A DNA stretch of 11,642 nt from NCBI GenBank assembly GCA_029259995.1, contig JAJDEC010000086.1, forward strand, positions 1 through 11,642. Direction: 5' to 3'. The notes under the pieces were generated by a model that worked only from the letters and a program-made list of their open reading frames with translations, did not search any database and was not told where the DNA came from. The first letter of the stretch is position 1. Each line of letters starts with the position of its first letter. The translations under genes and the position numbers were made by a program. The stretch is from Phycisphaerae bacterium. Its GTDB lineage: Bacteria; Planctomycetota; Phycisphaerae; UBA1845; UTPLA1. Positions 1-6,129 of this stretch are shown in pieces.

Positions 1-212
1 CAGCCGAGGGCGAGTCCGCCGAGGACGGCGAATTCGAAGGCCTGTCGATTCATCACGGGCAGGGCGCCTGGCAGGCCGAGACAGACGGGGCAGGTGTTGC
101 TGTTGGGTTCGGCCGCGAATTCCAGACGGCATCCGCAGAACAGCTTGGTTTGCGTCGCCAGCTGGACATGGATTTCGAGACCGATGATGGGGCGGATTCT
201 CAGTTCGCTCAT
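1..212 (-). CDS. gatB: Aspartyl/glutamyl-tRNA(Asn/Gln) amidotransferase subunit B, N-terminal part (partial)
   Basis: Only the first 70 codons are present; the gene runs off the left edge. The reverse strand from the ATG at 212 reads MSELRIRPIIGLEIHVQLAT and continues with TKLFCGC, EPNSNTCPVCLGLPGALPV and MNRQA. These are the hallmark N-terminal GatB motifs, including the GLEIHVQL strand and the paired cysteines (CGC and CPVC) that bind zinc in this family. GatB is the kinase/transferase subunit of the GatCAB complex. It phosphorylates and amidates misacylated Glu-tRNA(Gln) or Asp-tRNA(Asn) in the cytoplasm, using ammonia channelled from GatA. The start is convincing because homologues begin within a few residues of the GLEIHVQ motif. 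No strong Shine-Dalgarno sequence is visible upstream. The gene lies about 300 bases downstream of cinA on the same strand and may have its own promoter in that gap. gatA and gatC are not in the window. Identity is near certain from motifs. Confidence 0.95.
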   Translation of the reverse strand, partial: MSELRIRPIIGLEIHVQLATQTKLFCGCRLEFAAEPNSNTCPVCLGLPGALPVMNRQAFEFAVLGGLALG

Positions 213-511
213 GGGATCGGGATTCTAGCAGGATTCTGTTGGATGGGGCACTGGTTTGGACAAAGGGCGGTCGAATAGTGCAGCGCGGGATTGCAGATTC
301 CAATCTTGAAATCGCGTGCGAATAGTATCTCGAGATTGGGCAAGAATTTTGAGTGCCTTAATAGCCGTGCTCGAACGCGACGTTCAACACCAGTGGTCCG
401 CCGTTTGGAGTGAATCCCGAGGATGATGAACGAAGCCAGTCTCGATATTGGTGAATTGCGTTTTCGGTTATCGTGGAAATCGGCGGTCTCGTCGCGAGTC
501 ATCGCCCGGGA
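213..511. other. Intergenic region between cinA and gatB, no convincing gene
   Basis: This stretch of about 300 bases separates the cinA stop from the gatB start, both on the reverse strand. A 97-codon reverse-strand reading frame spans most of it, and its stop overlaps the gatB ATG. However, the translation is arginine-rich, low in structure and has no recognisable motif, so I do not call it. The middle (about 280-365) is visibly more AT-rich than the flanking genes, as expected for a leader or promoter region. A hairpin at 367-390 is listed separately. On the reverse strand a TAGAAT hexamer, a -10-like sequence, lies about a dozen bases before the gatB ATG. It has no well-placed -35 and sits too close to the start codon to be persuasive. 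Confidence 0.6.
367..390 (-). terminator. Possible hairpin downstream of cinA
   Basis: The arms gtgctcgaacg and cgttcaacac pair around a cga loop, giving about ten base pairs with one bulged base. The element lies about 120 bases downstream of the cinA stop in the direction of transcription. No T-run follows it on the reverse strand, so it is not a standard intrinsic terminator. It could be an attenuator-like or mRNA-end structure in the leader before gatB, or chance. Seen directly: the inverted repeat. Inferred: any role. Confidence 0.25.
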
Positions 512-1774
512 TCAGTCCGCGTCGGGCCGTTCGCGCTTCAGCAGTTTCAGTCTCAGAAGATTCAATAGCACTTTCACCGTGCGGCCGCGGACCTGTGCGC
601 GCGTGATGTTCTCGCCGAGTCGGAGTTCCTTGACGACGGTTTCGTTTTTCGACGCGATTCCGACGTAAACGAGGCCGATCGGTTTGGCCGGCGTTCCGCC
701 TGTGGGGCCGGCGATGCCTGTGGCGCTGAGGGCGATGTCTGTTCCGCTTCGAGTGCGGCAGTTTTCCGCCATGGCGCGGGCGACGGGTTCGCTGACGGCG
801 CCGTGTTCCGTGATCAGGGCTTCGGGAACGCCGAGAAGGGCGGTCTTTGATTCGTTGGAATAAGTGACGAATGCCTGCTTGAAATAGGCACTGGAACCGG
901 GGAGATCCGTCAACGATTTTGCGATGAGGCCGCCTGTGCAGGATTCGGCGGTTGCGATTGTCTTTCGTTGATCGAGGAGCATACGTCCAACGGCAGATTC
1001 GAGAGTCTCGTCGGCCTCTCCAAATACGGTATTCTCGAGTCGATCGCGGATTTCCGCTGCATCTGCCTGAAGAAGCCGTTGCGCCTCGACGGAGGATTCG
1101 GCGTGTGAGACGATTCGAATCGAAATGACAAGTTCTGAGGCGCTGGTTCCGATGGTCGGATTTCTGTCGCGCCGCATCATGTCCTTCAGGCGTTCGCCGA
1201 TCTCCGATTCGCTCATACCGATCGAATGAAGGACGTGAATCCGCGTTGCGTCGCCGTGGGATTCACTCTCGAGAACGGGTCGGACATGGACATCAAACAT
1301 GTCGCGCATTTCGCTGGGGACGCCGGGAAGGCAGTAGATGTCAGCGTTCTGAAGATGCGCACGGATCCCCGGGGCTGTGCCGCGCTCGTTGTGCAGCGCA
1401 TCGCCGCCTTTCGGGATATAGGCCTGATGTCGATTGCCTTCGTGCATGTGTCGTTTGCGCAATGCGAAATACTGTTCGATATGCGCAAGACTCGGCTCGT
1501 GGAACAGGAGTTCGACGCCCATGGCGTCGGCGAGCGCCTGTCGGGTCAGATCGTCGGGTGTCGGGCCGAGTCCGCCTGTGATGATGACAAGATCGCTGCG
1601 CCCGGCGGCGTCGTCGATGGCGTGACGGATGGGTTCAAGTTCGTCGGCGATCGTCTGATGGCGGACGCACGTGACGCCGAATTCCGCCAGCTCTTGCGCG
1701 AGCCAGGCGGAGTTGGTGTCGACCGTCTGACCGCTGGTGATTTCGTTTCCGATGCTGATGAGTTGGGCGATCAT
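512..1774 (-). CDS. cinA: CinA family protein: MoCF-like domain plus nicotinamide-nucleotide amidase (PncC) domain
   Basis: The 420-residue product has full-length CinA architecture. Residues about 1-170 form the molybdopterin-binding-like COG1058 domain, with ITGGLGPTPDDLTRQA (65-80), NERGTAPG (129-136) and LPGVPSEM (149-156). Residues about 255-415 form the PncC domain, with AESCTGG (276-282), YSNESK (305-310) and SATGIAGPTGGTPAKPIG (350-367). In the family, the Ser of AESCTGG and the Tyr/Lys of YSNESK are catalytic for NMN deamidation, and all three residues are present (S278, Y305, K310). COG1058 domains of two-domain CinA proteins can carry ADP-ribose pyrophosphatase activity. The likely role is pyridine-nucleotide salvage in the cytoplasm, converting NMN to nicotinate mononucleotide. 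The ATG at 1774 overlaps the TGA of the upstream membrane-protein gene in an ATGA arrangement, which fixes the start and implies translational coupling. The length is normal and nothing looks broken. Confidence 0.95.
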   Translation of the reverse strand: MIAQLISIGNEITSGQTVDTNSAWLAQELAEFGVTCVRHQTIADELEPIRHAIDDAAGRSDLVIITGGLGPTPDDLTRQALADAMGVELLFHEPSLAHIEQYFALRKRHMHEGNRHQAYIPKGGDALHNERGTAPGIRAHLQNADIYCLPGVPSEMRDMFDVHVRPVLESESHGDATRIHVLHSIGMSESEIGERLKDMMRRDRNPTIGTSASELVISIRIVSHAESSVEAQRLLQADAAEIRDRLENTVFGEADETLESAVGRMLLDQRKTIATAESCTGGLIAKSLTDLPGSSAYFKQAFVTYSNESKTALLGVPEALITEHGAVSEPVARAMAENCRTRSGTDIALSATGIAGPTGGTPAKPIGLVYVGIASKNETVVKELRLGENITRAQVRGRTVKVLLNLLRLKLLKRERPDAD

Positions 1775-3561
1775 GGGATTGGGGGAGTGAAGGCCTTCTT
1801 GACGGGCTCGAGGTATTCCTGCTTCCAGTCCTGTCCGACTCGAGCGGCCATGGGATCACGTTGCGCGGCGACGATGGCGCGTTGATAGGCGTGATCTGCG
1901 CTGACATGGAGCCGCATCGTGATGCAGGCGAGAAGGGCGAAGCACAGCCAGGCGCCTGCGGCACTTCGAGCGAGGATTCTTGCCGGAATACGGGCCACAA
2001 GGACGGCAAACATCATGAACAGAACCATGGCTGCGGCGGACCAGAGATTTTGCGGGACGGCGTAGTTGACGGAACGAAGTAACCGGGCCGCAGAGGCGGC
2101 CGGCAAGGCGAGGAACATTCCGCAGGCGACAAACATCAGGATCGCCGGCCAGATGCGTCGGATTCGCGCCGCGATATTTCGATCCGGCCACGCGGAACAG
2201 GCGGCGTGCATCAGGATGACACTCATTCCAAGGAAGACGACGGCCTGCATGACGGCGAATGCCAGGGATTCAGAATAGAACGACTGATTCGGGCCGATGA
2301 CATTCGCGTTCAGAATCGCAAGCAGCATCGGAATCGCGATGACGATCAGGATGAGTCGCGCCAACGGATGCCACGGCTTTCGAGACGAATGCAGTTGGGG
2401 TGTCGACGTGTCGGTCGGCGTCAACGCGGAGGCAACGCCGAACACGAAGGCCAGCGCCGCACTCATCGCAAAGCCAATGAAGATCGCATAGAGCACCAGT
2501 CGTTCAAAGGCGGATTCATACTCGCCGGGCGCCAGGGACGCCTGAGGCGAATCGCCGTTGCTTTTGATTTGTGCGGCCCAGTCGGCGCCGTGATAGCGAG
2601 CCGTCGATGTATGGGTATCCACGAGTCGTCGCATTGGTTTGGCGACGCCGGGATTGTCGTGTAAATGATGTGCGAGCAAGTCGCCGGCCAGGCACTGGAC
2701 GGCCGTGTCGTTCGACGTGTCGATCAGGCCAACGCAGAACCGGGCGAGCCATCGTTCGCATCGTGCGGCCCCTTCGGCGTCGCCAGCCGCGGCGAGATCG
2801 TCGCGCAATGCCATGAGTTGGTCCGTCAGTGGAGGAAGGATGGAAAACCAGATCGAGCGATAGTCCCAGACGTTCGAGTACCACTGGCTCGCCATGGACG
2901 CAGCGATGTCGGGGCGCAGATTACTCGCGGCAAATGCCTTCAGGAGCTGGTCGCGATATTCGTCGTCGTAGGTGGTGCAGGCGGTCTGGATCGGTGAGGC
3001 CGCGAAGACATTTTCCATGGCGGCGAGTCGATCGGCCGGGCTGGTTTGAGATTCGCGCATGCCGTCGAGGATTGCGGCGAGGAGCAGCCGTGACACGAAG
3101 TTATATCGATCGACTTGTGCGGCGGCCGCGGCGGCGCCCAGATCCGCTTGTGAGGGCGGTCTATTCTCATGGACTGCGATGGCATACGCGTCGCGTGCCT
3201 GCTTGACAGCCCGATAGTTGCGAACGGACTCACGTTGTGTCGCTGCCGAGCTGTACTGACGAACGATGGCCGCGAAGGTCGGCTTGCCGGGCATGGCGTT
3301 TTCCGGACGGCGATTCAGTGCGACGTAGTCGGATTCGACCAGTGCCGCGAGGATGCCGCGCGGATTGATCGTGAGTTTCGAAATCGTGTAGATGGGGCTT
3401 GTCGAAGCGAACGTCAGCACGATGGCCAGGATCGCCATCCCGATCGTGAGGTGCCAGGAAGGTCCGTTCGCCCCTTTGATCGACGCCGGTTCGCCCGGCT
3501 TCGAATCAGTAGATCTTTCGCGGCCCGTGTGTTTGGTGCTTCGGCTGGTTTGGCGCGACAT
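1771..3561 (-). CDS. Large multi-pass membrane protein of unknown family
   Basis: I do not recognise this 596-residue protein. Numbered from the chosen ATG at 3561, a hydrophilic basic start (1-37) leads into one hydrophobic helix (about 39-58). A large, mostly helical soluble region of about 290 residues follows, rich in Ala, Asp and Arg with several aromatic pairs. Six further hydrophobic helices come next (about 353-378, 400-424, 432-452, 470-495, 504-524, 532-551) before a short polar tail. The basic N terminus predicts that the central domain sits outside the cytoplasm. The ATG at 3561 overlaps the upstream lipoprotein gene by 56 bases. I prefer it because the only later ATG (3438) would start inside the first helix and remove the positive charges; neither has a good Shine-Dalgarno. 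Codons upstream of 3561 are out-of-frame lipoprotein sequence. The TGA overlaps the cinA ATG, so the two are probably co-translated. A transporter, sensor or envelope scaffold is possible, but no catalytic motif is visible. Confidence 0.8.
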   Translation of the reverse strand: MSRQTSRSTKHTGRERSTDSKPGEPASIKGANGPSWHLTIGMAILAIVLTFASTSPIYTISKLTINPRGILAALVESDYVALNRRPENAMPGKPTFAAIVRQYSSAATQRESVRNYRAVKQARDAYAIAVHENRPPSQADLGAAAAAAQVDRYNFVSRLLLAAILDGMRESQTSPADRLAAMENVFAASPIQTACTTYDDEYRDQLLKAFAASNLRPDIAASMASQWYSNVWDYRSIWFSILPPLTDQLMALRDDLAAAGDAEGAARCERWLARFCVGLIDTSNDTAVQCLAGDLLAHHLHDNPGVAKPMRRLVDTHTSTARYHGADWAAQIKSNGDSPQASLAPGEYESAFERLVLYAIFIGFAMSAALAFVFGVASALTPTDTSTPQLHSSRKPWHPLARLILIVIAIPMLLAILNANVIGPNQSFYSESLAFAVMQAVVFLGMSVILMHAACSAWPDRNIAARIRRIWPAILMFVACGMFLALPAASAARLLRSVNYAVPQNLWSAAAMVLFMMFAVLVARIPARILARSAAGAWLCFALLACITMRLHVSADHAYQRAIVAAQRDPMAARVGQDWKQEYLEPVKKAFTPPIP

Positions 3562-4327
3562 ACGGATGGTGTTCCGCCGGTGTGTAGTGGAACGGTGACA
3601 GCGCCGACTTCCGGCACAACTTGACGATACGTTGGACGAGGGCCTCGTCATTGTCAATCGTCTCGTGCACGATTCCGTCGCCGTTCACGCGATGGAAGAG
3701 CCGCTGGCCGGCGTGATCCTGGCGTGTCCAGTAGTCGTCATACCAGTAGTAGGGATGTTCAGACGCCAGCCCCGACGCGCGGGTACTGGCGAGATCGGAG
3801 CCCCATCGGCGGCTGTCCGAGTGATTCTGCGTGTAGTTTCGCACTTTGAGGGCGTTCTGGCCGACAGGCATCGCCATGGGGCGATGGTGCGGGTCCCAGC
3901 GACCGCATTCCTTGAGATTGTGCGGCCAATCCTTGTTGTAGGCGTCAATCGCGTAGATGGCTTCGATGTGCTTGGACTTGTGTTCCTGGGCGTAGTGGCG
4001 AACGACCTGCGTGGCGAGGAACGCGCCGTGTCCATGGCCGACGAGGATGACTTCTTCGTCGGGATCGCAGTCGATGTCTTCGACGACGTCGAGCCAGTCC
4101 TCGTATTCGAGGACGGTGGCGTTGATTTCGTTGTCGTCGAGGGCCCGCTGGATCTCCCAGATGCCTTCGGAGCGTTCGTTGTCCTGTCCCGTGATGAGAT
4201 AGACGCGCGGTCCGGTGTAGCTCCAGTTCTGCGGCTCCGGATCGTAGCATCCTGTCAGGCCGCCCAGAAGCGTTGCCAGCACGGAAATGGTCAGTATGGC
4301 GGAGTATTTGCAGCGTTCGGACGTCAT
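3506..4327 (-). CDS. Alpha/beta-hydrolase-like lipoprotein with a degenerate nucleophile elbow
   Basis: The 273-residue product starts with a lipoprotein signal peptide: a short polar N terminus, a hydrophobic stretch (about 9-24) and the lipobox L24-T25-G26-C27. The mature protein should therefore be lipid-anchored in the envelope. YLITG (43-47), a strand before position 97, then GHGHG (97-101) and AIDAY (126-130), and a late NGDGIVHETIDND containing His221 give the order of an alpha/beta-hydrolase fold. The elbow consensus is GxSxG, but here the middle residue is Gly99 (codon GGA). Asp128 and His221 could be the other triad members. The tail (247-273) is rich in His and Pro. The ATG at 4327 is chosen because GGGGA sits six bases upstream; the ATG at 4333 touches that site, and further upstream codons lack a signal sequence. 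It is the first gene of the leftward operon, followed by the unknown membrane protein and cinA. It may be a non-catalytic binder or use a different nucleophile. Confidence 0.8.
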   Translation of the reverse strand: MTSERCKYSAILTISVLATLLGGLTGCYDPEPQNWSYTGPRVYLITGQDNERSEGIWEIQRALDDNEINATVLEYEDWLDVVEDIDCDPDEEVILVGHGHGAFLATQVVRHYAQEHKSKHIEAIYAIDAYNKDWPHNLKECGRWDPHHRPMAMPVGQNALKVRNYTQNHSDSRRWGSDLASTRASGLASEHPYYWYDDYWTRQDHAGQRLFHRVNGDGIVHETIDNDEALVQRIVKLCRKSALSPFHYTPAEHHPYVAPNQPKHQTHGPRKIY

Positions 4328-4400
4328 GATCATTCCCCAATGTTGCGTGCCATCATGGGCATCGCGGAGTCCGTCGTCGTCGGCGTTTGGACAGACGGCG

Positions 4401-4435
4401 CGATCGGGTTCTCCCGAGTGAAAACGTCCCGATCG
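4401..4435. repeat. Inverted repeat CGATCGGG ... CCCGATCG
   Basis: Two perfect 8-base arms (4401-4408 and 4428-4435) are separated by 19 bases, about 75 bases upstream of the lipoprotein start. An alternative smaller hairpin, CGGG-ttct-CCCG, uses the left arm (4405-4416). The geometry suits either a dimeric regulator site or a transcript hairpin in the lipoprotein leader. In GC-rich DNA such repeats also arise by chance, and no matching copy is noted elsewhere in the window. Confidence 0.4.
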
Positions 4436-4530
4436 GTCGGTCGATTGAGCTATGGTTTTCGACAAGTTGCGTTATCGGAGACGGCGGCATCCGGGCGACG
4501 GATGTCGGTCCCGGCCGGGGCGACGGAAAG

Positions 4531-4571
4531 TCGACAAAACCGTGGTTTGCGGACGTTTAACATGTTAGGCT
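4531..4571 (+). promoter_or_regulatory. Candidate promoter for the 103-aa/peptidase/ATP-grasp operon
   Basis: TCGACA at 4531-4536 is one mismatch from the sigma-70 -35 consensus TTGACA. GTTTAA at 4555-4560 lies 18 bases on as a weak -10. An alternative is the extended -10 TGTTAGGCT at 4563-4571, matching TGnTAnnnT. The perfect palindrome TAACATGTTA (4558-4567) overlaps both options, as an operator would. The region is the least GC-rich part of the intergenic gap and lies 64-100 bases before the start codon. Position and sequence are seen; function is inferred. Confidence 0.3.
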
Positions 4572-4634
4572 TTGCCCCTCGAACGCACGCAAGCTGGGAC
4601 GGTGTGCGGCATGGACTCGAGCAAGGAGCGACGG

Positions 4635-4946
4635 ATGCGATTAGAGAGGCAAGATGGCGGGCCGATCGACAACCCGACTGAGCGGCAGATTGCCGAGGCG
4701 ATCGGCGCGATGAAAGGCGACGATTCATTCGTCATTCTATCTCGCGACGAAATGAATTACATGCAGGCGGCCGGGGACGTTATCCGTGGATTCGTGCTTG
4801 AGTATCAGGCGGGCGACACGGACCGGCATTTTTTGGCCGCGGACGGACCGCATTCGTCGGATCGCGTATCGAAGGCGTTTCGGAACTATGCGCTGAACGA
4901 TCCACAATGGGAGACGGACTTCAAATGGGAGCCGCTGGATCTGTAG
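4635..4946 (+). CDS. Small conserved-looking hypothetical protein, 103 aa
   Basis: This acidic, soluble protein has no signal peptide or membrane helix. I do not recognise a named family. The sequence has an ordered alpha+beta look: a PTERQIAEAIG helix (14-24), a SFVILSRDEMNYMQA segment (31-45), a strand-like GFVLEYQAG (52-60), a DRVSKAF helix (76-82) and a tryptophan-bearing end (W92, W98, ending EPLDL). This alternation resembles small immunity-like or regulatory domains, but that is impression only. The start at 4635 is chosen because AAGGAG sits six bases upstream, the strongest Shine-Dalgarno in the window. Two in-frame ATGs further upstream (4572, 4611) lack such a site. It is the first gene of the rightward operon, 43 bases before the peptidase frame, so a functional link to the peptidase/ATP-grasp pair is plausible. 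The gene itself is well supported; its function is unknown. Confidence 0.8.
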   Translation: MRLERQDGGPIDNPTERQIAEAIGAMKGDDSFVILSRDEMNYMQAAGDVIRGFVLEYQAGDTDRHFLAADGPHSSDRVSKAFRNYALNDPQWETDFKWEPLDL

Positions 4947-4989
4947 TCCGGCGACAACGGAATCGGCGTGCCTCATGACGTGACGCCCA

Positions 4990-6129
4990 ATGGCTATTCA
5001 AGTTGCCCGCGAAACGTCACGATTCAACGTGACAATCCGAATACTTCAGGCGCTCAACAACAGGAGTTCGATCATTTCCTCAAAGACGTCGTCGAAAAGC
5101 AGGCCCCATCGACCGTCGGCGCGATCGCTCGACAAGATGGACGACAGTCAATTGTTGGATCTGCGCCTCTGCGATTTGAAGCTTTCGATCAAAGACACGT
5201 GGCTGGCGCCATGTATTCGACGTTTGTATGACGAACTGGCGGATCGGCAGTTGCGATTCCGTCCGCATTGCTGGTTGAGCAGCGAGTGGTTCTCGCCGGA
5301 CGGTGTTCCGGGGATTGCGATCCCGTTCTATCTTGCGCATCCGCGCCTGATGCGGCTCGAAGACAAGATGATGCTGGACATTGAGGGCGGTACGAAGACG
5401 TCCTGCATGAAGCTGCTGCGACACGAGGCGGGACATGCCATCGAAGTGGCGTTCAAACTGACGCGACGACCTAGATGGCGGAAGATCTTCGGCAATCCGT
5501 CGAAACCGTATCCGACCCACTATCGCCCGAGGCCTTTCAGCCGGGATTATGTGCTGCATCTCGATTGGTTTTATGCGCAGAGTCATCCGACGGAGGACTT
5601 TGCGGAGACGTTCGCCGTATGGCTGCGGCCCGGGACGATGTGGCGTCGGCGTTATCGGAACTGGCCGGCGCTGAAAAAGCTGGAGTATTTAGACGATTTG
5701 ATGAATGAACTTGCCGGTCGACCGCCGATGCTCACAACGCGGGAGAAGTCCGATCCGCTGAGTTCGCTGAAGATGACGCTACGCGAGTATTACGAAGAGA
5801 AGCAGGGGCGATACGGGACGGACTATCCGGCGTTTTACGACAGGGATCTGCGACGGTTGTTTTCCGAGGCCCCAGAGCATGCGAAGTGTCCGCCGGCGTC
5901 GCAGTTTTTGCGCAGCACGGGAGCTCGGGTTCGGAATCGGGTGGCGGACTGGACGGGCATTTACGCCTACACGGTCGACCAGATTCTCCGCGAGATGATC
6001 GGACGATGCCGCGATCTGAAATTGCGCGTGCATCGACCGGCGGAAGAGTTGAGGACGGAACTGGCCATCCTGCTGACGATGCAGGTGACGAACTACATTC
6101 ACAGCAACGAACATCGACTTGCCCTATGA
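4990..6129 (+). CDS. Putative zinc-binding metallopeptidase (HEAGH family paired with ATP-grasp ligases)
   Basis: The conserved core begins around residue 50 with LLDLRLCDL, then FRPHCWLS and FSPDGVPGIAIPFYLAHPRL. The HExxH zinc site is H145-E146-A147-G148-H149. Downstream is DWFYAQSHPTEDFAETFAVW, in which E202 or E206 could supply the third ligand and completes a gluzincin-like active site. A later block, YYEEKQGRYG, is also typical of the putative zinc-binding metallopeptidases that I recall beside Ddl-like ATP-grasp genes. There is no signal peptide, so it is presumably cytoplasmic; the substrate is unknown. The start is uncertain. The ATG at 4990 fits operon spacing and gives a basic Ser/Lys-rich N-terminal extension, while the ATG at 5137 would begin right at the conserved core; neither has a clear Shine-Dalgarno. 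The TGA overlaps the next ATG (ATGA), so peptidase and ligase are probably made together. The peptidase may trim or recycle the ligase's product, which is inference. Confidence 0.88.
   Translation: MAIQVARETSRFNVTIRILQALNNRSSIISSKTSSKSRPHRPSARSLDKMDDSQLLDLRLCDLKLSIKDTWLAPCIRRLYDELADRQLRFRPHCWLSSEWFSPDGVPGIAIPFYLAHPRLMRLEDKMMLDIEGGTKTSCMKLLRHEAGHAIEVAFKLTRRPRWRKIFGNPSKPYPTHYRPRPFSRDYVLHLDWFYAQSHPTEDFAETFAVWLRPGTMWRRRYRNWPALKKLEYLDDLMNELAGRPPMLTTREKSDPLSSLKMTLREYYEEKQGRYGTDYPAFYDRDLRRLFSEAPEHAKCPPASQFLRSTGARVRNRVADWTGIYAYTVDQILREMIGRCRDLKLRVHRPAEELRTELAILLTMQVTNYIHSNEHRLAL

Larger units (their letters stand above)
4328..4634. other. Divergent intergenic regulatory region
   Basis: About 300 bases separate the leftward lipoprotein operon from the rightward 103-aa/peptidase/ATP-grasp operon, so promoters for both should lie here. 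Visible elements are the lipoprotein Shine-Dalgarno (complement of 4334-4338), an inverted repeat at 4401-4435, a candidate rightward promoter at 4531-4571 and a perfect 10-base palindrome at 4558-4567. A long rightward reading frame crosses this region and extends antisense through the lipoprotein gene. It has no recognisable motif and is treated as a shadow. I see no RNA gene or riboswitch. Confidence 0.6.

Noticed and set aside
209..502. Leftward 97-codon frame whose stop overlaps the gatB ATG
   Set aside because: The overlap follows simply from gatB beginning ATGA. The translation is Arg-rich, lacks motifs and has no convincing ribosome site.
1226..1885. Rightward 219-codon frame
   Set aside because: Antisense to cinA and the adjacent membrane-protein end; no motif and no ribosome site.
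3562..3657. Upstream extension of the membrane-protein frame
   Set aside because: This segment is an out-of-frame reading of the lipoprotein C terminus, Ser/Arg-rich, with no support for initiation.
3632..4681. Rightward 349-codon open frame
   Set aside because: It lies antisense to the lipoprotein gene, which has a lipobox, a Shine-Dalgarno and a hydrolase-like motif order. The antisense translation is Val-rich with no recognisable domain.
5886..6125. Upstream extension of the ATP-grasp frame
   Set aside because: It overlaps the peptidase coding sequence, is low-complexity Gly/Arg/Ser sequence, and the family starts at MKKLRVLVL.
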